Source: Clostridiales bacterium
Lineage (GTDB): Bacteria > Bacillota > Clostridia > Lachnospirales > Lachnospiraceae
Direction: 5' to 3'
DNA length: 36,272 nucleotides
NCBI GenBank assembly: GCA_021203365.1
Contig: JAJQBI010000013.1
Coordinates: 1-36,272 of the forward strand
Shown here: positions 22,593 through 30,805 of the stretch, piece after piece
Numbering within the stretch: position 1 is the stretch's first letter
Layout: each line of letters opens with the position of its first letter
Notes under the pieces: model-generated
The model's input: only the letters and a program-made list of their open reading frames with translations
Databases searched by the model: none
What the model was told of the DNA's origin: nothing
Position numbers and translations under genes: made by a program

Positions 22593-24692
22593 ATGCGCCT
22601 TGTGATCGCAGAGAAACCTTCTGTCGCCCAGAGTATCGCGAGGGTGCTGGGGGCAAAGAAACGTGAAGACGGCTATGTGGAAGGTAATGGATATCTGGTA
22701 AGCTGGTGTGTCGGTCATCTGGTGGAGCTTGCAGAACCGGACGCTTATGATCCTCGATATAAAAAATGGGCAAAGGAAGACCTGCCGCTCCTGCCTGCGG
22801 AATGGAAATATAGTGTTTCCGCTGCGACAAAAAAGCAGTTTGACATTCTGAAACAGCTGATGAACCAGAAGGATGTGGAGGAAATTATCTGCGCGACAGA
22901 TGCCGGACGCGAGGGAGAATTGATCTTCCGCCTGGTCTATCATCAGTGCGGATGCAAAAAGCCTTTCTTAAGGCTCTGGATTTCCAGTATGGAGGACAGT
23001 GCCATCCGGGATGGCTTCGCCAATCTGAGACCGGGAACTGAATATGATGCTTTGTATGAAGCAGCCCTCTGCCGGGAGCGTGCCGACTGGATTGTCGGAA
23101 TGAACGCTACCCGGCTTTTTTCTGTCCTTTATGGCCGGACGCTGCATGTAGGGCGTGTCGCTTCCCCTACCTTGGCGATGGCTGTGCTGCGTGAAGCAGA
23201 GATTGCAGCTTTCCAGCCGGAAACCTTTTATTCTGTTCATCTTACCCTGCCGGGCAACATGACAGTGGCAAGCGGGCGGATCAAAGAAAAAACGGCCGCA
23301 GAGGCTCTCGCCCTCTCCTGTACCGGTGGTGCCGCTGTCGTGACGAAATGTGAACGGAAAGAAAAAAGCGAAAAGGCTCCGGCGCTGTATGACCTGACCT
23401 CTCTCCAGCGGGATGCAAACCGCCTGCTTGGATTTACGGCACAGCAGACTCTGGACTATACACAGTCCCTTTATGAAAAGAAGCTGGTCACCTATCCCCG
23501 GACAGACAGCCGGTATCTGACGGATGATATGGAGGAAAAGGTTCCGGCTCTGGCAGGTATCGCCGCAAAGTTGACCGGGAAGGCAGTGCCGGAGAAAATC
23601 ATGGTAAAGCCTGTAATCAACAGTAAAAAAGTCAGCGATCACCACGCTATTATTCCAACCATGAGCGCGGCACAGGCAGATCTTCCTGCCCTTCCCGTCG
23701 GGGAACGTGAAATTCTCCGCCTGATCGCCACGCGGCTTCTTGCTGCTGTCGCGCAGCCTTACCGCTATGCAGAGACTGCCGCGGAATTTCTTTGCGGGGA
23801 AGAAATCTTTACCGTCAAAGGGAAAACTGTTCTGGATGCCGGCTGGAAAGTCATTGAAAAGCCGGAAAAAGCGGAAAAGGCAGAGACGCCGCTCCCGGAA
23901 ATGAAAGCCGGTGACAGCTTTTCTGTATTATCCACGGAAATCAAAGAAGGACAGACCAAACCGAAAGCTCATTACACCGAAGACACGCTCCTCTCCGCTA
24001 TGGAGCGTGCCGGGGCTGATGACAAGGTGAATTGCCCCACAGGGGCAAGAGATGGCGGCCTGGGCCGAATGCCGGATGAGGTGGAACGCAAGGGAATCGG
24101 TACTCCTGCCACCCGCGCCGGCATTATTGAACGGCTGGTAACGCGGGGCTTCCTGGAGAGAAAAGGTGATAAAAAGGCCAAAAATCTGATCCCCACCGAG
24201 AAAGGTACTGCCCTGATTACGGTCTTACCGGAACAGCTGCAGTCTGCTTCGATGACTGCGGATTGGGAGGAAAAGCTTCTGCAGATCGAACACGGCGAGT
24301 ATTCTCCGGATGCTTTTATGACAGAGATTGAGGCGATGGTCTCCGACCTGGTGGACAACTATCAGGTAGTAAAAGAGGCCGCTGTTATCATGCCGGATAC
24401 CCGAAAATCTCTGGGAAAATGCCCGGTCTGCGGTGCAGATGTAGTAGAACGGCCAAAGTCCTGGTCCTGCTCTGACCGGAGCTGTAACTTTGCACTCTGG
24501 AAGAATAACCGCTATTTTGAGGCGATTGGAAAGCACATGAATGAGAGCGTCGCAAAGAAGCTCCTGAAAAATGGCTCCGTTCATTTGAAGGGCTGCTATT
24601 CCAAACGGCTGGATAAATATTTTGAAGCAACGATTTTCCTGGACTTCGACGAGACCGGCAAAGTTCAGTACAGGATGGAAAAAGGAAGGTGA
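22593..24692 (+). CDS. topB: DNA topoisomerase III
   Basis: A 699-residue type IA topoisomerase. Seen: the Toprim domain start LVIAEKPSVAQSIARVLG, the acidic TDAGREGELIFR (about residues 102-113), WISSMEDSAIRDGF, and the active-site YPRTDSRYL with Tyr about 301, plus SDHHAIIPT in the C-terminal part of the core. A Cys4 zinc ribbon CPVCGADVV, then CSDRSCNF, ends the protein (about 610-640). Length is typical of ICE-encoded TopB. It decatenates or relaxes DNA and is standard in this element type, probably aiding processing of the transferred strand. No damage seen. Confidence 0.97.
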   Translation: MRLVIAEKPSVAQSIARVLGAKKREDGYVEGNGYLVSWCVGHLVELAEPDAYDPRYKKWAKEDLPLLPAEWKYSVSAATKKQFDILKQLMNQKDVEEIICATDAGREGELIFRLVYHQCGCKKPFLRLWISSMEDSAIRDGFANLRPGTEYDALYEAALCRERADWIVGMNATRLFSVLYGRTLHVGRVASPTLAMAVLREAEIAAFQPETFYSVHLTLPGNMTVASGRIKEKTAAEALALSCTGGAAVVTKCERKEKSEKAPALYDLTSLQRDANRLLGFTAQQTLDYTQSLYEKKLVTYPRTDSRYLTDDMEEKVPALAGIAAKLTGKAVPEKIMVKPVINSKKVSDHHAIIPTMSAAQADLPALPVGEREILRLIATRLLAAVAQPYRYAETAAEFLCGEEIFTVKGKTVLDAGWKVIEKPEKAEKAETPLPEMKAGDSFSVLSTEIKEGQTKPKAHYTEDTLLSAMERAGADDKVNCPTGARDGGLGRMPDEVERKGIGTPATRAGIIERLVTRGFLERKGDKKAKNLIPTEKGTALITVLPEQLQSASMTADWEEKLLQIEHGEYSPDAFMTEIEAMVSDLVDNYQVVKEAAVIMPDTRKSLGKCPVCGADVVERPKSWSCSDRSCNFALWKNNRYFEAIGKHMNESVAKKLLKNGSVHLKGCYSKRLDKYFEATIFLDFDETGKVQYRMEKGR

Positions 24693-24702
24693 GGATGAAG
24701 GA

Positions 24703-25239
24703 ATGACGGCAGAAAACAAATCTTTATATCTTCACGACATCGCTTACGCCCGCGCAAACGGCGAGATCGAGCAGTATCACCGTTCCAGGAAAACCAATAT
24801 CGACTGCAAAAAGGCGATTGAGAGCGCCGTCCGGGAAAACTTTGACGGGATGCACTTGAACCGCGATGCAGCCAGGACTGTTGTAGAGCAGTTCGGTGCA
24901 GAGCGCGTCACCCATGTGTTGGCGGCGACTGTTCGTTACTTCGATTGGGATGGCAGGTTCTCCCGTGACAGCAAAGCGTGGGCTCAGACCGTCCCTTCCA
25001 TAAACGATCAGGATTCGTTGGGGATGGACAGGAGTATAGAGTATGTAGTGGAGAGTCACCCTGCGGTGCTGGACGGGTTTATCAGGCTGGCCCGTAAGGA
25101 GTTCTCTCCGGAACAGAGTAGGGAAAAATCTGCGGACGGGAAACGCCCCTCCGCATTGGAACAGTTAAAGGCGGACAAGGACAGTCAGCAGATGAAGTCC
25201 AGATCCGTTCCCACTAAACGGAGGGAGGAGGTTTTGTAA
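24703..25239 (+). CDS. DUF3849-family protein with SVL-type tail
   Basis: A 178-residue protein starting ATG 24703, 10 nt after topB, after GGTGAGGATGAAGG. The DUF3849 pattern is clear: LYLHDIAYARANGEIEQYHRS, NIDCKKAIESAVRENFDGMHL, DAARTVVEQFGAERVTHVLA, DGRFSRDSKAWA and SHPAVLDGFIRLARKEF. The function of the family is unknown; in ICEs it sits near the helicase/TTRAP genes. The tail (about residues 148-178) reads RPSALEQLK and then a basic, charged end. The stop shares a base with the next ATG (TAATG). Confidence 0.85.
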   Translation: MTAENKSLYLHDIAYARANGEIEQYHRSRKTNIDCKKAIESAVRENFDGMHLNRDAARTVVEQFGAERVTHVLAATVRYFDWDGRFSRDSKAWAQTVPSINDQDSLGMDRSIEYVVESHPAVLDGFIRLARKEFSPEQSREKSADGKRPSALEQLKADKDSQQMKSRSVPTKRREEVL

Positions 25240-25817
25240 TGAATATTCAGGCATGGGATGATATACACGGAGCAAAAAATCAGGAGAATCTGCAGGCTTT
25301 CCTGGAAAGCCAGACAGACAGCTATGCAATCCTGCAGCTGAAGCGGACCGATGAAACGGCGCAGGACCGCTTTATGAATTATAACTGGCTGGAGAAGCAC
25401 GGGAAAGAGCCGGAGGTCGATCACTATGACGTGATTTACACGGGCAGCCTGCCTGCCGGTGTAAATCTTGAGGATATTTACAGGAAGTTTAATATCGACC
25501 ATCCTGCGGATTATACCGGCCATTCTCTCTCGGTCAGCGACATTGTGGCACTGAAACAGGCCGGTATCGTAACCTGCCACTACGTAGACAGCTTCGGATT
25601 TCGGGAGCTTCTGAATTTTCATCCGGAGAACTATCTGAAAAATGCGGAGATGGCGCTGGAGGACGACTACGGCATGATTGACGGCTGCATTAACAATGGA
25701 AAGAAAAATCCGGAGCCGGAGGAGCGGTCTTCTGTTCTGAAAAAGCTGAAAAATATGCCGGAACCGGAACTGCCTCTGAAATCTGCCAGACACCGCGAGG
25801 AAAGAGGTCTTGAATGA
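25239..25817 (+). CDS. YodL/DUF4316-like protein with SVL-type tail
   Basis: A 192-residue protein. DSYAILQLKRTDETAQDRFMNYNWLEKHG and DHYDVIYTGSLPAGVNLEDIYRKFNIDHPADYTGHSLSVSDIVAL match the YodL domain; YHYDSFGFRELLNF-type sequence and the tail match the DUF4316 end (the actual residues are CHYVDSFGFRELLNF). The last 30 residues contain RSSVLKKLKNMPEPE and a charged end, the shared tail. No catalytic motif. The role of the family is not known; it always travels with ICE DNA-processing genes. It overlaps the following gene by 4 nt. Confidence 0.85.
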   Translation: MNIQAWDDIHGAKNQENLQAFLESQTDSYAILQLKRTDETAQDRFMNYNWLEKHGKEPEVDHYDVIYTGSLPAGVNLEDIYRKFNIDHPADYTGHSLSVSDIVALKQAGIVTCHYVDSFGFRELLNFHPENYLKNAEMALEDDYGMIDGCINNGKKNPEPEERSSVLKKLKNMPEPELPLKSARHREERGLE

Positions 25818-26026
25818 ACTTCACAAGAAAAGAACTGACACTGATGATGCTTTACAGCCCTGGCTCCCGTCCGGGGCTGATCGAGGCATTGAAAAATATG
25901 CGAGGGGAACTGACAAAATCAGAGCGCGGTCTGCGCTCTCTCACCGATTCTGTGCTGGATAAGCTGGCGCAGATCACGGATGAGGAGTTTGACGCGCTTC
26001 CCCTGTACCCTGATATTGATCCGTAA
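25814..26026 (+). CDS. TTRAP-like putative transposon-transfer-assisting protein
   Basis: A 70-residue protein: NFTRKELTLMMLYSPGSRPGLIEALKNMRGELTKSERGLRSLTDSVLDKLAQITDEEFDALPLYPDIDP. It matches the small TTRAP family, which lies just before the large helicase/methylase gene in these ICEs. It is helical and soluble. The name is a family label, and no mechanism has been shown. ATG 25814 overlaps the preceding stop by 4 nt. Confidence 0.8.
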   Translation: MNFTRKELTLMMLYSPGSRPGLIEALKNMRGELTKSERGLRSLTDSVLDKLAQITDEEFDALPLYPDIDP

Positions 26027-26040
26027 GGAAGGAGGCTGAC

Positions 26041-27424
26041 ATGGCAACAAAACTTGAGTATTACAGCGCGATGGGCGAAGATCTGGCAGGACGGGACGCC
26101 GGATAAGCTGACGCAGCTTCTTTTTTGTGATATGAGCACGCCCAAAAATGATGGCACGTTCAATGTTTATGACGATATCCGCACCAAGCTGGAAGCCAGG
26201 GGTGTCCCTCATGAGGAAGTTGCTTTTATTCATGATGCAGACACGGAGGCAAAGAAGAAAGATCTGTTTGCCAAAGTCAGAAACGGGCAGGTGTGGGTGC
26301 TCCTCGGTTCCACACAGAAAATGGGGGCCGGTACCAACGTGCAGGACCGGCTGATCGCGGTGCACCATCTGGATGTGGGCTGGCGTCCGGCAGATCAGAC
26401 ACAGCGCAATGGCCGGATTATCCGGCAGGGCAATCAAAATAAGGAGGTGCAGATTTACAATTATGTGACTGAAGAAACCTTTGACGCCTATTTATTCCAG
26501 ACGTTAGAGAATAAGCAGCGATTTATTTCACAGATCATGACGAGTAAGAGCCCTGTCCGCAGCTGTGATGATGTAGACGAACAGGCACTGTCCTATGCGG
26601 AGATCAAAGCGCTCTGTGCCGGAGACAGCCGAATCAAAGAAAAGATGGATCTGGATATTGATGTGGCGAAGCTGAAAGTGCTGAAAACGGACTTCCGCAG
26701 CAAACAGTACCGCCTGGAAGACCAGTTGCTGAAATACTTCCCTAGGGAGATTGAGCAACAGCACAGTAACATCGAAGGCTTCCAGAAAGATATAGAGACA
26801 GTCGCGGCGCATCAGCATCCAAAGGACGGTTTTGCTAGTATGACCGTCTCCGGGAAAACTTATACTGAGAAAGCGGACGCCGGTGAAGCGATTCTCGCTG
26901 TCTGCAAAACGGCTAACGCGGTCGAAGGCTATCCGCTGGGCAGCTACCGGGGATTCCAGATGGAACTGTCATTTGACAGCTTTTCAAAGGAGTTTAATAT
27001 TGCTCTGAAAGGCAGTATGACGCACCGCGTTCCTATCGGCAGCGATGCCAGAGGCAATCTGATCCGTCTGGATAACGCGCTGAATAACATTCCGGTGAAG
27101 ATGGAACAGGCACAGGAAAAACTGGCGACACTGGAACAGCAGCAGGATGCTGCACGGGAGGAAGTCGGAAAACCGTTCCCACAGGAGAAAGAACTGACGG
27201 AGAAATCCGCGCGGTTGGCCGAACTGGACGCAGCCCTTAATATGGAAGACCGCCCTTCCGCTGACCGGGATAATGTGGAAGCAGAACAGAATTCTGAAGA
27301 CAGAGACGACGGATGCAGAAATGTCGGAGACCGCCATTCTGTTCTGGCAGATTTAAAACAGAAAGCCGGCCAGATGCCGCCGTCCGGCAGAAACAGCGAC
27401 TGGTGCAGAGAGGAGGCATTATGA
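26041..27424 (+). pseudogene. Remnant of the large SNF2-type helicase gene with internal deletion
   Basis: The gene has a strong ribosome site (AAGGAAGGAGGCTGAC) and ATG 26041, and begins MATKLEYYSAM as the large ICE-borne helicase/methyltransferase-like proteins do. After about 11 codons it jumps, out of frame, to the C-terminal helicase part (from about 26075): KIWQDGTPDKLTQLLFCDMSTPKNDGTFNVYDDI, GQVWVLLGSTQKMGAGTNVQ, then GWRPADQTQRNGRIIRQGN (helicase motifs V and VI). The original frame stops at TAA near 26106. The N-terminal ATPase motifs (I-III) and any methylase part are missing, so at least some 1,500 residues appear lost by family comparison. The C-terminus still carries the tail RHSVLADLK. 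TTG 26054 opens the long remaining frame; it may be made, but cannot hydrolyse ATP. Confidence 0.82.
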
Positions 27425-27762
27425 TGGACGAAGAAATCCGCGATATTTTCCTGAACTTTCGTGTCACCCCATCGGAGCTGGAACGCATCCGGAAAAAGAT
27501 GGAGGAAAGCGGCATTCACAGTATGAGCGCGTATCTCCGCAAAATGGCGCTGGACGGGTACTGTGTCAATCTGGACTATGATTATCCGAAGCAGATCAGT
27601 TCCCTTCTCCGGCGCTGTAGTAATAATCTGAATCAATACGCGAAAGCCGCTAATACCAACGGCAGCATTTACGCCGCTGATATTCAGGACCTGCAGGAAA
27701 GACTGAATGAAATCTGGAAGATGCAGAAAGAATCCTTGAATGCACTTTCTGGAATCTTGTAG
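27421..27762 (+). CDS. mobC: MobC-like relaxosome accessory protein
   Basis: A 113-residue protein starting ATG 27421 (or 27424), overlapping the upstream stop, with GAGGAGG upstream. FRVTPSELERIRKKMEESGIHSMSAYLRKMALDGYCVNLD is the ribbon-helix-helix-like N-terminus of MobC proteins, and SSLLRRCSNNLNQYAKAANTNGSIYAADIQDLQERLNEIW the usual C-terminal helix pair. MobC binds oriT and helps the relaxase melt and nick DNA. The candidate oriT follows directly (27774-27857) and the relaxase is three genes on. Confidence 0.9.
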   Translation: MMDEEIRDIFLNFRVTPSELERIRKKMEESGIHSMSAYLRKMALDGYCVNLDYDYPKQISSLLRRCSNNLNQYAKAANTNGSIYAADIQDLQERLNEIWKMQKESLNALSGIL

Positions 27763-27773
27763 TATTGAGCTAA

Positions 27774-27857
27774 GGCATGGAAAGAAATTTCCATGCCGGT
27801 ACATAGCACCGGCGACATCATTGCGTAATCCGGAGGCTCTGATAAAATAAAATCAGA
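27774..27857. other. Candidate oriT: three inverted repeats after mobC
   Basis: GGCATGGAAA (27774-27783) pairs with TTTCCATGCC (27788-27797). GCCGGT (27795-27800) pairs with ACCGGC (27808-27813), so the first two stems share three bases and are alternatives. TCTGAT (27838-27843) pairs with ATCAGA (27852-27857). The region (27763-27901) has no gene and stands between the mobC and relaxase genes, where MOBP-type origins of transfer usually lie. No T run follows the hairpins, so terminators are less likely. Confidence 0.55.
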
Positions 27858-27901
27858 AGCAGAAAACTGTCTTATTTCAATCAGAACGGAGGACTTGGAT
27901 T

Positions 27902-28213
27902 ATGATAATGGAACTTCTTTACAATGGGCGGATTTACCCGCAGGAAGCAATTATGTCGCAGGAGGAAGGATTCCGGAAAGCAGAGGCAAAAGTAAACGAT
28001 CTATTCGATGACCTGCGCTCCAGGTTGAACAGTAAGGATCAGGAACAGCTGGATGAGGTCCGCGATACGATGTACACAAGCCAGTGCTATGAGGAGGAAG
28101 AAAACTTCCGATACGGGCTTACACTCGGAGTCCTGCTGATGCAGGAAATCTATGAGGTGTATGGTCCGAGATATTTCAGAGAACAGATTGAGGAGGAGGA
28201 TGACGAACCATGA
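27902..28213 (+). CDS. DUF6809-like protein
   Basis: A 103-residue acidic protein; AACGGAGGACTTGG precedes ATG 27902 (ATG 27908 is an alternative). ELLYNGRIYPQEAIM followed by FRKAEAKVNDLFDDLRSRLNSKDQEQLDEVRD and FRYGLTLGVLLMQEIYEV is the pattern of the DUF6809 family, often found near ICE relaxases. All helical, no catalytic residues seen. It lies just after the candidate oriT and overlaps the next gene by 4 nt. Function unknown. Confidence 0.75.
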   Translation: MIMELLYNGRIYPQEAIMSQEEGFRKAEAKVNDLFDDLRSRLNSKDQEQLDEVRDTMYTSQCYEEEENFRYGLTLGVLLMQEIYEVYGPRYFREQIEEEDDEP

Positions 28214-28509
28214 TGCTGTTAAAATTACCGTTTAAACTGATCGCGCTGCCGGTGGCGCTGGCAGTCACTGTTGCACAGTGGGCCGGGGTCTTTCTGACCA
28301 GCTTTGCCGGGGCTATCTTCTATATTCTTTCCGGCCTGTGCTTCCTGATCGCCGTCCTTGGATACCTGATGGGAATCCATACCGGTTCAGAGGCTATCCG
28401 GATGCTTGGAATCGCATTTGTGGTTTTTGTGCTCCCGGCCGCGGCGGGCTGGCTGATCGGGAAAGTTGCTTCACTGAATGAAATGCTCTGGGATTTTATC
28501 AAATCGTGA
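28210..28509 (+). CDS. CD1845-like small membrane protein
   Basis: A 99-residue, very hydrophobic protein with three or four predicted membrane segments (LIALPVALAVTVAQWAGVF, AIFYILSGLCFLIAVLGYLMGI, MLGIAFVVFVLPAAAGWLIG). The pattern resembles the CD1845 family of ICE membrane proteins. ATG 28210 overlaps the previous stop (ATGATG; ATG 28213 is an alternative). Unknown role, perhaps anchoring of transfer proteins at the membrane. Confidence 0.75.
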   Translation: MMLLKLPFKLIALPVALAVTVAQWAGVFLTSFAGAIFYILSGLCFLIAVLGYLMGIHTGSEAIRMLGIAFVVFVLPAAAGWLIGKVASLNEMLWDFIKS

Positions 28510-28533
28510 TGCGGACAACTGAATAAGGAATCT

Positions 28534-28571
28534 GGGGCTGTTTTTCGTTCATACGGGGCAGCCTCTTTTTT
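28534..28571 (+). terminator. Terminator before the relaxase gene
   Basis: GGGGCTG (28534-28540) pairs with CAGCCTC (28559-28565), with one G-T pair, followed by TTTTTT (28566-28571). The relaxase ribosome site starts about 40 nt further on, with no clear promoter in between. Confidence 0.75.
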
Positions 28572-28626
28572 ATGTGCAGGAGTTGACCGTCCTGCTCAAT
28601 TTTACCGAAGTAAGGAGGTGAGGTTT

Positions 28627-30093
28627 ATCGCGGCCACAAGAATTATTCTTCTTCACGTCACCAAAGGAAAAACCATCGCGCAGACGCTGAATGACCGGAC
28701 GGATTATGCGAAAAATCCGGAGAAAACCGAAAAAGGGGAACTGGTCACTTCCTATGAATGTGATCCTGTGACGGTAGACGAAGAATTCATGCTCTCCAAG
28801 CGCCAGTACGAACACAGCACCGGACGCCATCAGAAGCACGACGTGATCGCCTACCAGATCCGGCAGTCATTCAAGCTTGGGGAGGTCACAGCGGAGGAAG
28901 CCAATAAGATTGGTTATGAGCTGGCAATGAGTTTCACCAAGGGAAAACATGCCTTTATCATCGCCACACATACAGACCGCGCGCACATCCACAATCATAT
29001 CGTCTTCAATTCCACCACACTGGACGGAAGCCGGAAATTTGTGAATTTCTTTCTCTCTTATCTGGCGGTTCAGAAAATCAGTGACCGGCTGTGTGTGCAG
29101 CACGGCCTCTCCATCATAGATGCGAAGCCTTACAGCCAGCGCGAAAAAAAGTCAGACTATCCACAAAAGCGTACATTCCGGGATGACATCTGCGAATCTA
29201 TTGATGCCGCACTTCTGAAGAAACCGTCAGATTTTGAAGCCTTTCTGCGATTACTGGAAGCAGATGGATATGAAATCAAGCGCGGAAAAAATATTGCTCT
29301 GAAGGGTAAAGGCCAGCAACGTTTCATACGGTTGCGCTCTCTGGGCGAAGGATATTCAGAAAAAGAAATCCGTGCCGCTGTCGTCGGAGAAGCCGTGCAC
29401 CAGCCGAAGAGATCTCGTAAAGAGAAATCATTCTCCACAGCTCCGCCGAAACTGCAGCTGCTCATTGATATCGAGGCAAAACGTGCTGAGGGAAAAGGCG
29501 GCGGCTACGTTCGCTGGGCGAATAACTTTAACCTGAAGCAGATGGCGGAGGCTGTCTGTTTTATCAAAGAACATGGTATCGACACTTATGAGGAACTGAC
29601 AGAAAAGACAGATGCCGCTGCTGCCCGATTCAACGAGTTGTCCGCTTCCATCAAATCATCGGAAGAACGTCTCGCGGAGATCGCCGCTTTGAAAAAGCAC
29701 ATCATCAACTATGGGCGGACAAAGGAAACCTACGCAGCGTACCGGAAATCCGGATACAGTAAAAAATTTCTGGAAGAACATCGGGAGGACATCACACTCC
29801 ATAAAGCCGCGAAGGAAGCGTTTAACCAACTCGATAAAGCAACTGCCGGGAACAGTGATCCGAAGGGAAAAGGAAAAGACAGAATTCCCACCATCAAGCA
29901 GCTGAACCAGGAGTACGCTGAAGTCCTGAGCGGCAAAAAGAAAGCATACGCAGACTACCGCGCCGCCCGGAAAGAGATGCAGGATTATCTCATCGTGCGG
30001 AAGAATATCGAGGCGATTCTGGAATTGGATCAGAGACAGGAAGAACAGGAAAAGGAGAAACTGCAGGAACAGCAGAAAAATCAAAACAGATAA
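28627..30093 (+). CDS. MOBP-type relaxase, apparent ATC start
   Basis: A relaxase of about 488 residues. The catalytic Tyr is in DRTDYAKNPEK (about residue 27) and the metal-binding motif is HTDRAHIHNHIVFN (His about 115, 120, 122, 124), both as in VirD2-like MOBP relaxases of Tn1549-type elements. The C-terminal half is a long helical region. The start is unusual: AAGGAGG is at 28612-28618, the GTG at 28618 overlaps it, and relatives begin M-A-T/A-T-R at the position of ATC 28627 (followed by GCGGCCACAAGA), 8 nt after the site. So ATC is the likely start. It nicks oriT and pilots the strand to the recipient. Confidence 0.92.
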   Translation: MAATRIILLHVTKGKTIAQTLNDRTDYAKNPEKTEKGELVTSYECDPVTVDEEFMLSKRQYEHSTGRHQKHDVIAYQIRQSFKLGEVTAEEANKIGYELAMSFTKGKHAFIIATHTDRAHIHNHIVFNSTTLDGSRKFVNFFLSYLAVQKISDRLCVQHGLSIIDAKPYSQREKKSDYPQKRTFRDDICESIDAALLKKPSDFEAFLRLLEADGYEIKRGKNIALKGKGQQRFIRLRSLGEGYSEKEIRAAVVGEAVHQPKRSRKEKSFSTAPPKLQLLIDIEAKRAEGKGGGYVRWANNFNLKQMAEAVCFIKEHGIDTYEELTEKTDAAAARFNELSASIKSSEERLAEIAALKKHIINYGRTKETYAAYRKSGYSKKFLEEHREDITLHKAAKEAFNQLDKATAGNSDPKGKGKDRIPTIKQLNQEYAEVLSGKKKAYADYRAARKEMQDYLIVRKNIEAILELDQRQEEQEKEKLQEQQKNQNR

Positions 30094-30103
30094 CCATTAA
30101 CCG

Positions 30104-30143
30104 GCCAGGATGCTCATTCTAAAAGAGTGTCCGGGCTTTTTCT
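30104..30143 (+). terminator. Terminator after the relaxase gene
   Basis: The 33-nt hairpin 30104-30136 (GCC-x-GGATGCTC with GAGTGTCC-x-GGC, two G-U pairs and one mismatch) is followed by TTTTTCTTT (30137-30145). The ribosome site TTGGAGGA starts at 30148. Confidence 0.7.
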
Positions 30144-30161
30144 TTGATTGGAGGATTTTTG

Positions 30162-30785
30162 ATGAATGTATTTGAAGCAGTCCGGGATTCTGTCACGGCA
30201 AGGCAGGCTGCGGAAGCCTATGGGATCAAAGTCAACCGGAACGGCATGGCGTGCTGCCCGTTTCACGATGATAAACACCCCAGTATGAAATTATCTAAGA
30301 GATATCACTGCTTTGGATGTCAGGCAGACGGCGACGCAATCAGCTTCGTCTCCCGGTATTTTGACCTGAGACCGTTAGAGGCGGCAAAAAAGATGGCGAA
30401 TGACTTCGGTATTTCCTATGATGAGAAGACCTACACTCCGTCCAGAGCCAGGCCAAACCCGAAAATCTCTGCAGAACTGGAGGCGAAGAAAAAGGAGCTA
30501 CAATGTTATCGTACACTCTGTAGCTATCTCCACCAGCTTCAGCAATGGCAGACGGATTATGCGCCGGAGCATCTCTATGAAGAATATCACCCTCTTTTCG
30601 TGGAAGCTCTGCAGAAAACCAGCTATGTGGAGTATGTTCTCGATGAGGTGTTTCTGAATGGTAGCACAGAGAATAAAGCTGCCTTTATCCGGGAGCATGC
30701 AGATGAAGTCGCATCTCTCGATAGAAGACTGCAGGGAATCGAAACAGAAAAAGAAAGGATGCCACAGCAAAGTCTTGCAATATAA
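30162..30785 (+). CDS. CHC2 zinc-finger (primase-like) protein
   Basis: A 207-residue protein starting ATG 30162 after TTGGAGGATTTTTG. The CHC2 zinc finger is clear: CCPFHDDKHPSMKL (Cys32, His35) and YHCFGCQADGDAISFV (Cys50, Cys53), as in the N-terminal domain of DnaG primases. The catalytic Toprim domain of DnaG is absent: after about residue 90 only a helical region follows. It would bind single-stranded DNA, perhaps helping priming of the transferred strand. Truncated primase-like proteins of this size are usual in this ICE type. Confidence 0.9.
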   Translation: MNVFEAVRDSVTARQAAEAYGIKVNRNGMACCPFHDDKHPSMKLSKRYHCFGCQADGDAISFVSRYFDLRPLEAAKKMANDFGISYDEKTYTPSRARPNPKISAELEAKKKELQCYRTLCSYLHQLQQWQTDYAPEHLYEEYHPLFVEALQKTSYVEYVLDEVFLNGSTENKAAFIREHADEVASLDRRLQGIETEKERMPQQSLAI

Positions 30786-30805
30786 ATATGTGATTGATTT
30801 ACAGT

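Noticed and set aside
26054..27424. Intact 456-residue helicase starting at TTG 26054
   Set aside because: TTG 26054 lies inside the codons of the true start at 26041 and the protein lacks ATPase motifs I-III; a deletion remnant explains all the data better.
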